NCBI GenBank assembly: GCA_026419655.1
Contig: JANZZA010000335.1
Location: forward strand, 1 to 15,812
Direction of reading: 5' to 3'
Source: Armatimonadota bacterium
Lineage (GTDB): Bacteria > Armatimonadota > Zipacnadia > Zipacnadales > FEN-943
DNA length: 15,812 nt
The notes beneath the pieces are model-generated. The model was given only the letters and a program-made list of their open reading frames with translations. It searched no databases and had not been told where the DNA came from. Shown here in pieces: positions 1 through 7,613 of this stretch. Numbering within the stretch: position 1 is the stretch's first letter; every line of letters begins with the position of its first letter. The position numbers and the translations under genes were made by a program.

Positions 1-920
1 CGGTACGGCTCGTCGTCAGGGCCCTTGAAGCCGGTTTCATCATCGGCGATAGCCCGGCCAAGGCCGTAGTTGAGCCGTACTGCGTCTGGGGTTGCGTAAT
101 GAAAGTTGAGTATTGACACTTCCGGCAGGGGGTCAGTCACCTGGGCCTGGTTGTTGGCGATATTCTCTGCTATCAGGTGACTTACACCCAGCCGGGCTTC
201 AGTTTCCTGGATAGCGCGGGCCATGCGCTGGTTCCATTCCCGTGTGACGCCGCCGAAATAAGGTTCATTGCACAGCTCATAGTAGATGTTGTCGAAACCA
301 GCCAGCTCGGCGGCGATTTTTCGCACCAGGGCTTCCTGGACCCCCGTGAGCGCTTCTTCTTTGAGAGCGTACACTTCGGTTCGCCCGACGTTGCCGATGC
401 CGTTCACGTTGTTGGCGGCGTTCATCGGACAACGGTCCCAGAGCACGTCCTCGTAGAAGACGCAGAACAGGACCAGCTCGACGACTATGCCCTGGCGGCC
501 GGCTTCTCGCACGAAGTCTTTGAGCCTGCTGAAATAAGCTGGGTTCCAGCGAGTGAGGTCAAATTTATTGCCGCCGTCGGCAGCACCGGGCTTGTCGCTT
601 CGCGCCCAGGGACATATCCAGCGGCCCGGCGCAGGCGCGAGAGTGTTTTCCTCAATGCCGAAGGAGGTCTCTACTTCGTGGTACACGCCAGAAAAGGTCC
701 GCGTGAGATTAAAGCCCCAGCGGGCCAGTTCATCCAGGTAACGACGGTAGTCGAAGTCCAGGTTGAGGACCGCACCGTAGTGCTCGCCGGACGTTATGAG
801 CACTGCCGGCTTGCCGCGAAACAGAAGATAATGGGGATTGTCGGGATGCAGAGCCAGGGGCCGTACCGCTGCCATAAGGATTGCCACCTTTAAGGTCAGA
901 AATAGTCCTGCTGGTGCCAT
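1..920 (-). CDS. Glycoside hydrolase, cellulase-like TIM barrel (3' part outside window)
   Basis: The minus strand is open from an ATG at 920-918 to the left edge of the window, giving 306 residues without a stop; the C-terminus is missing. Residues 1-23 are hydrophobic and could be a weak signal peptide. The mature part begins HPDNPHYLLFRGKP and continues SGEHYGAVLN, a pattern known to me from cellulase-family (clan GH-A, GH5-like) bacterial proteins. The acid/base motif is visible as YELCNEPYF, with Glu219 as the likely proton donor. Glu295 in DDETGF is a candidate nucleophile (inference). An in-frame stop (TAA, 944-942) closes the frame upstream. A TTG at 926-924 behind GAAGGT is an alternative start. 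The gene is divergent from the carbohydrate-active gene at 1291, so the two may form one polysaccharide-use locus. The substrate cannot be told from the sequence. Confidence 0.85.
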   Translation of the reverse strand, partial: MAPAGLFLTLKVAILMAAVRPLALHPDNPHYLLFRGKPAVLITSGEHYGAVLNLDFDYRRYLDELARWGFNLTRTFSGVYHEVETSFGIEENTLAPAPGRWICPWARSDKPGAADGGNKFDLTRWNPAYFSRLKDFVREAGRQGIVVELVLFCVFYEDVLWDRCPMNAANNVNGIGNVGRTEVYALKEEALTGVQEALVRKIAAELAGFDNIYYELCNEPYFGGVTREWNQRMARAIQETEARLGVSHLIAENIANNQAQVTDPLPEVSILNFHYATPDAVRLNYGLGRAIADDETGFKGPDDEPY

Positions 921-1290
921 ATTCAATGGACTACCTTCGCCTTACTGGCAATGCTACCTGCCTCGTCTGAAATACCGGCGTGCTCAAAGAGTCCCTGGGG
1001 TGAAGGCTTGTGCGGTGGGAACAGCACGAAAAAGTTTGGGAAGGTGGGCCAGGGGAGAACCCATTGCAAAGAGGTTTCTTCCAGATAAGGGTTTTCTTCG
1101 GTGCTTTTCACAACGCGGGTTCTTACCTGAAGGAAATGCTTACGGGGTCAAATGTCTCAGCGCGTGGTTGTTTCTCAAGCGGACGTGCGCGTAGACTGTT
1201 TCCTGACTCTTTTCCTTGTGTTGCTTTGGCGGTGGAGACTGAAGGCGGTGAGGTTCAGGACGACCAAACCGAAAAAAGGTGGGCCAGGCA
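921..1290. other. Divergent intergenic region between two carbohydrate genes
   Basis: This is 370 bases between two divergent starts. I see no convincing gene. It must hold the promoters of both neighbours, but no strong -35/-10 pair stands out; TTGTTT followed 18 bases later by TAGACT near 1167-1196 is a weak candidate for the rightward gene. It also contains copy 1 of a dispersed intergenic repeat at 1028-1083. The 13-mer AAGGTGGGCCAGG occurs in that repeat and again just upstream of the start at 1291. Confidence 0.6.
1028..1083 (+). repeat. Dispersed intergenic repeat, copy 1
   Basis: The copy starts GAAAAAGTTTGGGAAGG, continues GGGCCAGGGGAGAACCC and ends near GAGGTTTCTTC. About 55 bases align with the minus strand of 3105-3159, and the GGGCC-GGGGAG-CCC core aligns with 8047-8096. 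It is purine-rich with a poly-A head and a G-run core. The function is unknown; such elements often lie at gene ends, and this one lies between divergent starts. Confidence 0.6.
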
Positions 1291-3030
1291 ATGTGTTTCC
1301 AACACATCCTCAAGTCGTCGCTTGCCGGTGTAGGGACCGCGCTGGTGGCCGTCGTGGCCGCTGCGCCGGCCGCAAGGGGCGACGGTGGCTTTCCGCCGTA
1401 CCTGAGGGAGCGGATAGTCCACGCCCCGTGGCAGGTTTCGCGGCTGGGGGATGACGACGAGCTGCAGCGTGCGCTGGACTATCTCAGGGAGGCCAAGGCC
1501 GCAGGTTTCAATGCCGTAGTGCTCGGCCACGTGTCGGAGCTTGCCCTGCCAAGCCGCGCGGGAGAGGAATACATCCGCCGGCTACGGCGCGTCGGCGAGC
1601 TTGCGCAGGAACTCGGGCTGAAGGTCATACCTTACGCGGTCAATTTCGGGTCCGGCGACGCCCTGTTTCGATACGAGCCGAATCTCGCTGAGGGGCTGCC
1701 TGTGCGTGATGCCCTTTTCCAGGTCACCGGGCGGCAGGCGGTGCTTGTGCCAGACCCGCCGGTGACTGTCGAAAATCCGAATTTCGACGAAGCCCAGGGG
1801 AATCACCTGGTCGGCTGGCGCGCTGAGCGAGGACGCGAAGGTGAGGCCATTTTTGCAGACGGGGAAGTGCGCCACGCGGGGGCCTGCTCGCTGCGGATTG
1901 AGGCGAGTAAGGCTGACGCTCCGGGCGGGGGCATTTGGATAGCCCAGGACATTGCTATTCGCCCCTTCCGCCAATACCGTGCACGCGTCTGGGTGAAAAG
2001 CGAGGGCCTGACGCCCGGCTGCGTGGTGAAGGTGGCCTTCTGGACGGGCAAGCGCCACCTGCACCACGGTGGCATTGGCGTCAAAGAAACACAGGACTGG
2101 ACGCGCCACACGGCGGTGTTCAATAGTCTAGACAATGCTGCCGTGACAGTGCGTGTTGGGATTGACTATGGTGCTAGCGGCGGCCGGTGCTGGATTGATA
2201 GTCTGACCATCGAAGAAATAGGGCCGCTAAACATCCTGCGCCGGCCGGGATGTCCTCTTGTGGTGAGAGGCGAGAACGGTGCGGTCTACGAGGAAAGCCG
2301 CGATTTTGAGCCCTTATCTGACCCAATGCTGTACGCTCTCCATCCCTGGGGCGGGTGGAGCCTCGACCATGATCCGCCTGTACTGCGGCTCACCGGGCGG
2401 TCGCGAATAGCCGACGGGGAGAGGTTGCGGGTGAGCTACTACCATGCTCTGCCCGTCTACGAGAACCAGGTGGCAATGTGCATGAGCTGCGACAGGCCAT
2501 ATGAGTTGTTCCAGCAGGGTGTGCGCGAACTGCAAGCCCTGCTCCGACCAGCGGGCTACCACATCAGCATTGGAGAAATCCGTAACGCCAACTGGGACGA
2601 GGATTGTCGGCGGCGAAATCTTTCCCCGGCGCAGATTCTGGCCGACTCCGTACAGCGTTGTATCGCCATTATCCGCAAGATAGACCCCCAGGCGCAGATT
2701 TATGGATGGTCGGATATGCTGGACCCATGGCACAACGCGACTGATAACTATTATCTGGCGAATGGTAGCTTCGAAGGCACGGCTGACCTGGTGCCGCGGG
2801 ACGTCATCATCCTCAACTGGAACTACTCGGCCCACGACGGCGCAAGCCCGCGCTTCTTCGCCGAAAAGGGCTTCACTCAGCTTCTTGTCGGCACGACGGG
2901 AGAAGACGTCGCGACTTACCTGCGGAGTAACCCCGACCTGCCTAATCTAATCGGCGTATACGCGCTTGAACCAGCCAGCCCCGCTGCCTTTGCCAAAGCA
3001 GTGTGGGGCAATCCTGGGGGCCAACCGTGA
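1291..3030 (+). CDS. Secreted TIM-barrel glycosidase-like protein with inserted carbohydrate-binding-like domain
   Basis: The protein has 579 residues from ATG 1291, preceded by AGGTGG at an 8-base spacing. A GTG at 1279 in the same frame would overlap that ribosome binding site, so I prefer 1291. Residues 1-31 form a signal peptide (hydrophobic core GVGTALVAVVAAA, then AARGD). Domain order: a barrel-like N-terminal part (about 40-155, helix-strand repeats, FNAVVLGHVSEL, LGLKVIPYAVNFG); a beta-sandwich insert (about 160-310) that resembles CBM4/9-type modules (ENPNFDE, HAGACSLRIEA, YRARVWVKSEG, CWIDSLTIEEI); and a C-terminal barrel-like part with YHISIGEIRNANWDEDC and QIYGWSDMLDPWHN, reminiscent of GH20-like barrels. 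Glu429 in GEIRN is a possible catalytic residue, but this is a guess. A role in polysaccharide breakdown is inferred from fold resemblance and from the divergent glycosidase next door. Confidence 0.75.
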   Translation: MCFQHILKSSLAGVGTALVAVVAAAPAARGDGGFPPYLRERIVHAPWQVSRLGDDDELQRALDYLREAKAAGFNAVVLGHVSELALPSRAGEEYIRRLRRVGELAQELGLKVIPYAVNFGSGDALFRYEPNLAEGLPVRDALFQVTGRQAVLVPDPPVTVENPNFDEAQGNHLVGWRAERGREGEAIFADGEVRHAGACSLRIEASKADAPGGGIWIAQDIAIRPFRQYRARVWVKSEGLTPGCVVKVAFWTGKRHLHHGGIGVKETQDWTRHTAVFNSLDNAAVTVRVGIDYGASGGRCWIDSLTIEEIGPLNILRRPGCPLVVRGENGAVYEESRDFEPLSDPMLYALHPWGGWSLDHDPPVLRLTGRSRIADGERLRVSYYHALPVYENQVAMCMSCDRPYELFQQGVRELQALLRPAGYHISIGEIRNANWDEDCRRRNLSPAQILADSVQRCIAIIRKIDPQAQIYGWSDMLDPWHNATDNYYLANGSFEGTADLVPRDVIILNWNYSAHDGASPRFFAEKGFTQLLVGTTGEDVATYLRSNPDLPNLIGVYALEPASPAAFAKAVWGNPGGQP

Positions 3031-3104
3031 CCAGGTTAGTTTTGGGGCAGTAATGGTCCTCTGGGAAACCTTTTGCGGCCCAAAACTTCCGGCAAGGCTT
3101 CCTC

Positions 3105-3159
3105 CTGAGGAAACCCTTTCAAAAGGGTTGCCCACCATACCCCCTTCCCGAACTTTTTC
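3105..3159 (-). repeat. Dispersed intergenic repeat, copy 2 (inverted relative to copy 1)
   Basis: On the minus strand it reads GAAAAAGTTCGGGAAGG, then AACCCTTTTGAAAGGGTTTCC. It aligns with 1028-1083 over about 55 bases. Its inner part, AAACCCTTTCAAAAGGGTT on the plus strand at 3111-3129, is a compact hairpin downstream of the gene ending at 3030. It might act as a terminator or mRNA 3' end for that gene, although no T-run follows directly. Copies 1 and 2 face each other across the gene at 1291-3030. Confidence 0.6.
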
Positions 3160-3340
3160 ATCCTGTTTTCACCGCTTGCGCCTTATTCTTAAGTCCGGCC
3201 AGCGTTTCAGGAGACCCTCGGGGATTGTGACGGTCTCTTGCTTGCATACAAGAGGCCACGGCCAGCGGCCCTCTCCCGGCATCGAGCGTCTTCAACAGCC
3301 GCACTGTCTCTTTCTTGCTCCGGCGGTTTATCTCCGCCAC
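3158..3340 (-). CDS. Possible small ORF downstream of the histidine kinase
   Basis: A 60-residue frame begins at GTG 3340, one base after the histidine kinase stop (TGA C GTG), and ends at 3158. The arrangement would allow translational coupling. The product would be basic and helical at its N-terminus (AEINRRSKKETVRLLKTL). I recognise no family, codon third positions are only moderately GC-rich, and there is no clear ribosome binding site. It may be chance. It otherwise fills a 311-base gap between convergent genes that also holds repeat copy 2. Confidence 0.25.
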   Translation of the reverse strand: MAEINRRSKKETVRLLKTLDAGRGPLAVASCMQARDRHNPRGSPETLAGLKNKAQAVKTG

Positions 3341-3341
3341 G

Positions 3342-4826
3342 TCACGGAGTAAGGTCCCACGGCAGCGGGGCTTGGGTGAGTCCTGCATCGGGCGGGCTAA
3401 GGGGCAGCCATACGGTGAAAACCGAGCCTTCGCCTTCTTTCGAGGAAATGTCCAGCCGGCCGTGGTAGGCCTCGACGGTGCGCTTGACCAGGGACATGCC
3501 CAAACCGGTGCCCACAATGTGCCGCCGGTCGGGTGACTTGATGCGGAAAAACTCCTGGCCCAGGCGGGGAATCAGGTCGGCCGGGATACCCAGGCCGGTG
3601 TCAGCCACCTCGACGTGGAGCCAATCTCCCTGCTGGTAGGCGCGAAGTATGACTTTGCCGCCGGGCCGGTTGTACTTGATAGCGTTGGATACAAGGTTGT
3701 TCAGTAACACCGTCATGTCGTCGCGGTCGGCCTGCAAAGGCGGCAAATCGTCGGGTACTTCCACTTCGATGATAACCCGGCTTCGTTCGGCTAAAGGAGA
3801 GTGGTTGTACACGACCTCGGAAATGAGATCTTTAAGCGCCAGCGCTTCCATGTGCCTGCCGCCGGCAGTCTCGGCGCGGGCCAGGTCTAGCAGGTCGCGC
3901 ACGAGGGCGGCCATGCCTTCCAGTCGCTCGGCGCACCGGGTCAGGATGCCGTCTATTTGCTCGCGGGGCATGTCCGCCCGGGCGAGAACGGCCCTGATGT
4001 ACCCCAAGGCCGCAGCCAGGGGTGCCTTGAGCTCATGGGCCACCTTGGAAGTAAACCAAGACTTCGCCTCTTCGATGGCCACGTGCTCCGTCACGTCGCG
4101 CAGGATTAGGGCGGCGCCGAAGGCTTGGCCGTCAGCGGTTCCCAGGGGCAAAATACGAGCGAGATAGGTTCTCCCAGACAAGACCGTGTGAGCCGTCACA
4201 GGAAGAAGGGAGTCCTGGCCCCCGGCCGAGGCGTGCTTGATGAGCCGCAGGAGGTTTGGGTCGCGAATAACATCCTCGAGCGGGCGCAGATAGCACGCCG
4301 CAGCTCCCAGCCCAAAGGCCTGGCACGCCGCAGCATTGGTCAGTATCAGCCGTCCTTCGGCGTCAGTTACTAGAACGCCGTCTTCGACGCCGTTTACGAT
4401 AGCCTGCAGCCACTGAGCGCGACTGGCACCTTCCCGCGCGGCAGCCGTGAGATTCTTCCAGCGGATAGCACGTTCGACTCTTGCGGATAGCTCCTCGTGC
4501 GCGAAGGGCATAGGCAGGCAGTCGAAAACCCCTCGCCGAAAGGCTTCCACGCGCCAGGACCAGTCTGCATCGTCGGCCAGGGCCACCACAGGTATGTTCG
4601 CGGCAACAAAGCGCTCAAGCAGAGCACGTTCGTCGCTTGCTCCGTAGAGCACTACGACAGCCGCGTCGTGGGTACCGGCCTGGAGCAGCTCAGCCCCCTC
4701 CGACGGGTCGGTGACTGCACTGATCTCGGCCTCGAGCCCGGCCAGTGCTCTGCTAACAGCTTCGATGGCAGCACCGTCTGCGGATACCACCAGAATCCTT
4801 GACCGACCCGACCCAGGAGTGCTCAT
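3342..4826 (-). CDS. Sensor histidine kinase with degenerate receiver and PAS-like domain
   Basis: The protein has 494 residues, with ATG at 4826 behind AGGGAAG. Residues 10-122 look like a response-regulator receiver fold but lack its active site: the phospho-acceptor Asp position is Val59 (HDAAVVVLYG) and the conserved Lys is Met106 (CLPMPF). Residues 135-250 are PAS-like (VNGVEDGVLVTDAEGRLILT, ILRDVTEH). The HisKA H-box has His264 (SKVAHELKAPLAA). The ATPase domain keeps the N-box (LLNNLVSNAIKY), G1 (ADTGLGIP), F (FFRI) and G2 (GTGLGMSLVK) boxes. No membrane segment is evident, so a cytoplasmic signal is likely, plausibly read by the PAS or pseudo-receiver domain. No partner response regulator is present. 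It lies 147 bases downstream of nfnL on the same strand, so it may sense redox or metabolic state (inference). Confidence 0.92.
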   Translation of the reverse strand: MSTPGSGRSRILVVSADGAAIEAVSRALAGLEAEISAVTDPSEGAELLQAGTHDAAVVVLYGASDERALLERFVAANIPVVALADDADWSWRVEAFRRGVFDCLPMPFAHEELSARVERAIRWKNLTAAAREGASRAQWLQAIVNGVEDGVLVTDAEGRLILTNAAACQAFGLGAAACYLRPLEDVIRDPNLLRLIKHASAGGQDSLLPVTAHTVLSGRTYLARILPLGTADGQAFGAALILRDVTEHVAIEEAKSWFTSKVAHELKAPLAAALGYIRAVLARADMPREQIDGILTRCAERLEGMAALVRDLLDLARAETAGGRHMEALALKDLISEVVYNHSPLAERSRVIIEVEVPDDLPPLQADRDDMTVLLNNLVSNAIKYNRPGGKVILRAYQQGDWLHVEVADTGLGIPADLIPRLGQEFFRIKSPDRRHIVGTGLGMSLVKRTVEAYHGRLDISSKEGEGSVFTVWLPLSPPDAGLTQAPLPWDLTP

Positions 4827-4865
4827 GGTGGCTTCCCTGGCGACTTGCCTGCACTTGTCTTATTC

Positions 4866-4895
4866 ATAATAGCAGCGGCCGCTGGTCCTTGTCTT
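4866..4895 (-). promoter_or_regulatory. Possible promoter for the histidine kinase gene
   Basis: On the minus strand TATTAT (4871-4866) lies 40 bases before the kinase ATG. AAGACA (4895-4890) is a weak -35 with an 18-base spacer. The -35 lies in the loop region of the large hairpin at 4875-4912, which weakens the case. Confidence 0.3.
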
Positions 4896-4912
4896 GTCGG
4901 ACCGGCGGCCGC
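4875..4912 (-). terminator. Strong GC-rich hairpin between nfnL and the kinase gene
   Basis: The arms GCGGCCGCTGGTCC and GGACCGGCGGCCGC form a 14-base-pair stem with one G-T pair and a 10-base loop. It sits about 60 bases beyond the nfnL stop. No T-run follows on either strand, so it is not a canonical intrinsic terminator. It could protect the nfnSL message end or attenuate read-through into the kinase gene. Confidence 0.45.
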
Positions 4913-4973
4913 ACCTTTGCTCGTCAGTTGAGGGCCAGGTCAGGCTGGTCTGCCTTGTTTGAGCTTGACGCCT

Positions 4974-6422
4974 TTACTTCGCTGTCTTCTCGGTATCCTG
5001 GGCTTGTACGGTGCTCATTTTTTCACCAGTCAGGTACTCGTGGATGGCGGCAGCGGCTCTACGGCCAGCGCCCATGGCCTCTATCACTGTGGCCGAGCCG
5101 GTGACTATGTCGCCTCCGGCGTAGACGCCTGGAATGTTTGTTGCCCCGGTGTTGGGGTCTATTACGATATAGCCCCGGCGGTTGACTTCCAGGCCGGGGG
5201 TGGTATCCCTGATGAGCGGGTTGGCGCTGGTGCCGATGGCTATGACCGCCACGTCTATTGGTTCTTCGTATTCGGAGCCTTCGATGGGCACGGGCCGGCG
5301 CCGACCACTCTCATCTGGCTCACCGAGTTCCATTTTCTGCATCACCGCGGCTCGCAGCCATCCTCGCTCATCGCCCAGGAAGGCTACGGGGACAGTGAGT
5401 AGATGAAACTCAATGCCTTCTTCTTCGGCGTGGTGGATTTCCTCAGCGCGGGCTGGCATTTCCTCGCGCGAGCGCCGGTAGGCCAGTATCACACGCTCGG
5501 CACCCAGCCTCAGAGCAGTCCGGGCCGCATCCATTGCCACGTTCCCGCCGCCGACCACCATGACGCGCTTGCCGCGAGCGATAGGAGTGTCGGTCGTGCC
5601 GAACTCGTAGGCCCGCATAAGGTTCGACCGCGTCAAGAACTCGTTTGCCGAGTAGACGCCCAGCAGGTTCTCTCCGGGAATGCCCATGAATAGTGGAAGG
5701 CCAGCGCCCGTGCCAATGAAGACGGCGTCAAAGCCTTCTTCCTTCATCAGCTCTTCGATTGTAGCGAGCTTGCCGATGACGGCATTTTTCTCCAGCTTGA
5801 CGCCCATTTCTTTAAGCCGCTCGACCTCGTATTTGAGGATGCGCTTTGGCAGGCGGAACTCAGGTATGCCGTAGACCAGTACTCCTCCAAACTCGTGCAG
5901 GGCCTCAAAGATAGTTACGTCATGGCCGAGCCTGGCCAGGTCAGCAGCGCACGTCAATCCCGCGGGCCCGGAGCCGATGATGGCCACCTTCTTGCCCGTC
6001 GGCGGACGTACCTGGGGCTTTTCGTGCTGGCCCTTCTCTCGTTCCCAGTCCGCTGCAAACCGCTCCAGGCGTCCTATGGCCACCGGCTCGCCTCGCTTGG
6101 CCAGCACGCAGACCACTTCGCACTGGGTCTCCTGAGGACATACGCGTCCGCATACGGCAGGCAACATGTTGGTTTCCATAATCTTGCGCGCAGCTTCCTC
6201 GAACTTCCCCTCGCGGATCAGCCGAATGAAGCCGGGTATGTCTACCTGCACCGGGCAACCCTGGACGCACGAGGGCTTCTTGCATTCCAGGCACCGGCTG
6301 GCCTCAAGCACTGCCTGCTCCGGCGTGTAGCCCAGTGGGACCTCATCGAAGTTGTGTATGCGCTCTTCGGGGGGCTGCTCGGGCATCGGCTGGCGTGGTA
6401 TGTCAAGTCTCTTGCTGGCCAT
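4974..6422 (-). CDS. nfnL: NfnL (NfnB), large subunit of ferredoxin/NADP(H)-bifurcating oxidoreductase; GltD-like
   Basis: The protein has 482 residues, with ATG at 6422 preceded by GGAGG. It belongs to the glutamate-synthase small-subunit/NfnL family. The N-terminal domain holds two cysteine groups for [4Fe-4S] clusters: C44, C47, C52, C56 and C91, C95, C101, C105. The second group includes PQETQCE, where a Glu ligand to the proximal cluster is known in NfnL. The FAD-binding motif is IIGSGPAG (148-155), the second dinucleotide site is VVGGGNVAMDAA (289-300), and the C-terminal flavin contact is YAGGDIVTG. In Nfn complexes this subunit carries the bifurcating FAD and binds NADP(H) and ferredoxin. 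It lies 44 bases downstream of nfnS. This pairing favours NfnL over a stand-alone GltD or SudA; such operons are also annotated as sulfide dehydrogenase or glutamate synthase. Confidence 0.9.
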   Translation of the reverse strand: MASKRLDIPRQPMPEQPPEERIHNFDEVPLGYTPEQAVLEASRCLECKKPSCVQGCPVQVDIPGFIRLIREGKFEEAARKIMETNMLPAVCGRVCPQETQCEVVCVLAKRGEPVAIGRLERFAADWEREKGQHEKPQVRPPTGKKVAIIGSGPAGLTCAADLARLGHDVTIFEALHEFGGVLVYGIPEFRLPKRILKYEVERLKEMGVKLEKNAVIGKLATIEELMKEEGFDAVFIGTGAGLPLFMGIPGENLLGVYSANEFLTRSNLMRAYEFGTTDTPIARGKRVMVVGGGNVAMDAARTALRLGAERVILAYRRSREEMPARAEEIHHAEEEGIEFHLLTVPVAFLGDERGWLRAAVMQKMELGEPDESGRRRPVPIEGSEYEEPIDVAVIAIGTSANPLIRDTTPGLEVNRRGYIVIDPNTGATNIPGVYAGGDIVTGSATVIEAMGAGRRAAAAIHEYLTGEKMSTVQAQDTEKTAK

Positions 6423-6466
6423 TGCTTTATCCTCCGTGGCGAGTTGTTGGTGTGCGCCGCCGGAAC

Positions 6467-7309
6467 CTATCGGTCCAGTCCGATCTTGCAGTGCGGCTCG
6501 ACCTGGGCAGCTTGCTGTTCTTCGGCCTTGTAGGTAGCCTGGCGCTTGGCCAGCAGGTCAAAGTTGACCTGGTGGGCGTCGAATTCAGGCCCGTCCACGC
6601 AGGCGAATTTGGTCTCGCCGCCAACTTCGACGCGGCATCCGCCACACATCCCGGTGCCGTCAACCATGATGGGATTGAGGCTGACCATGGTGGGGATGCC
6701 GTACTGGCGTGTCAGGTCGGCCACGGCTTTCATCATTGGGGTCGGCCCCACTGCCAGCACGAAGTCAATTTTTACCCCTTCGTCCAGGAGCTTGCGGAGC
6801 ACGTCGGTCACCAGGCCGTGATGGCCATAGGAGCCGTCGTCGGTGGCTACTTCCAGGCGGGAGCAGAGGGCCCCCAGCTCTTTTTCCAAGATGACCAGGT
6901 CTTTGGTGCGTGCGCCGATGATGCCGATCAGGTCGTTGCCGGCGTCCTTGAGGGCCTGGGCGATGGGCAGGACGGGTGCTGTGCCATAGCCGCCGCCAAT
7001 CACGCACGCCGTCCCGTAATTTTCTATATGCGTGGGCCTGCCCAACGGCCCAGCCAGGTCCGGCACCACATCGCCCACTTCCAGCGCCGCCAGCTCTCTT
7101 GTCGAGTGGCCCACTGCCTGGAAGATGAGCGTTATTGTGCCATCCTCAGGGTCCGACCCTACCAGGGTGAGCGGGATTCTTTCGCCGCCCTCGTGGGGCC
7201 TGAGTATCACGAACTGCCCAGCCTTCCGCTTTTTCGCTATTCTGGGATGCCGTATCTCCATACGATAAGTATTGGGTGCAATTTCTTCCTTCGCTACTAT
7301 CTCGTTCAT
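6467..7309 (-). CDS. nfnS: NfnS (NfnA), small subunit: ferredoxin-NADP reductase-like, FAD and [2Fe-2S]
   Basis: The protein has 280 residues from ATG 7309 (MNEIVAKEEIAPNTYRMEI). An in-frame upstream ATG at 7357 adds 16 residues that look unlike the family start, so I reject it. The N-terminal FAD domain has AGQFVILRP and ERIPLTLV. The NAD(H) domain has VIGGGYGTAPVLPIA (103-117). The C-terminal [2Fe-2S] site reads VDGTGMCGGC, then ACVDG, giving D217, C222, C225 and C237. One Asp plus three Cys is the ligand set known for NfnS. The homologous PyrK and hydrogenase gamma-type proteins usually lack this Asp and the NfnL partner. The subunit takes electrons from NADH in the high-potential branch of NfnSL, in the cytoplasm. 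It is the first gene of the operon, with a promoter at 7468-7496. Confidence 0.9.
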   Translation of the reverse strand: MNEIVAKEEIAPNTYRMEIRHPRIAKKRKAGQFVILRPHEGGERIPLTLVGSDPEDGTITLIFQAVGHSTRELAALEVGDVVPDLAGPLGRPTHIENYGTACVIGGGYGTAPVLPIAQALKDAGNDLIGIIGARTKDLVILEKELGALCSRLEVATDDGSYGHHGLVTDVLRKLLDEGVKIDFVLAVGPTPMMKAVADLTRQYGIPTMVSLNPIMVDGTGMCGGCRVEVGGETKFACVDGPEFDAHQVNFDLLAKRQATYKAEEQQAAQVEPHCKIGLDR

Positions 7310-7467
7310 CGCCCTCAACTCTCCGCGCTGATTTGCTCGCAGCGGTTGTGGCAGCAACCTCGCGAGATTGCCGAGCCGGCGGCCCCACTGCTATTCGACG
7401 GCCCGCGCCCTGCTGATACATTCCGTCTGTGCTTCCGATAGGCGTTAGGCCTTCACAACAGCGGCGT

Positions 7468-7496
7468 ATCATGCCCCAGTCGGGCTTGGCTGTCAA
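7468..7496 (-). promoter_or_regulatory. Sigma-70-type promoter of the nfnSL operon
   Basis: On the minus strand a perfect TTGACA (7496-7491), a 17-base spacer and CATGAT (7473-7468) form a good housekeeping promoter. The expected start near 7461 gives a leader of roughly 150 bases before nfnS. Confidence 0.65.
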
Positions 7497-7560
7497 CCGC
7501 TACATCCCTTGGGGGAGTATTCAGTTTACTCAGGATTTTGTTTCAGGCAAGAAAGAGTGA
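7471..7560 (+). pseudogene. Truncated or fused copy of the small-ORF repeat (copy A)
   Basis: The last 14 codons (SIQFTQDFVSGKKE, stop at 7558-7560) are identical to those of the intact small ORF at 7614-7724. Upstream the frame is open back to ATG 7471, but the N-terminal half (MPQSGLAVNRYIPWG) is unrelated, overlaps the nfn promoter and has no ribosome binding site. I read it as a 3' remnant rather than a working gene. Confidence 0.5.
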
Positions 7561-7580
7561 GGCGCGGAGAATCACCTTGG
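7513..7580 (+). repeat. 68-bp direct repeat, copy 1
   Basis: The 68 bases from GGGAGTATTCAGTTT to AATCACCTTGG are identical to 7677-7744, an offset of 164 bases. The repeat covers the last 14 codons of the small ORF, its stop codon, and the left arm of the hairpin that precedes the next ORF. Confidence 0.9.
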
Positions 7581-7613
7581 AGTTGAAAACGGAAAAGGAG
7601 GTGTCTCCGCGCC
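7561..7613 (+). promoter_or_regulatory. Hairpin leader overlapping the small-ORF ribosome binding site
   Basis: GGCGCGGAGA (7561-7570) and TCTCCGCGCC (7604-7613) are perfectly complementary. The stem extends with CACC (7573-7576) and GGTG (7600-7603) past a two-base AT bulge. The right arm abuts the ATG at 7614, and the ribosome binding site AGGAGGTG (7596-7603) runs into it. Folding would hide part of the site and the start codon. A shorter version (AGA-AT-CACC with GGTGTCT) is kept before the decayed copy at 8241. Confidence 0.55.

Noticed and set aside
177..893. A 238-residue plus-strand frame
   Set aside because: It is antisense to the partial glycosidase, whose NEP motif and family pattern are clear on the minus strand.
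6335..7441. A 368-residue plus-strand frame opposite nfnS and nfnL
   Set aside because: It is antisense to two well-supported genes, has no family resemblance and arises from GC-rich codon bias.
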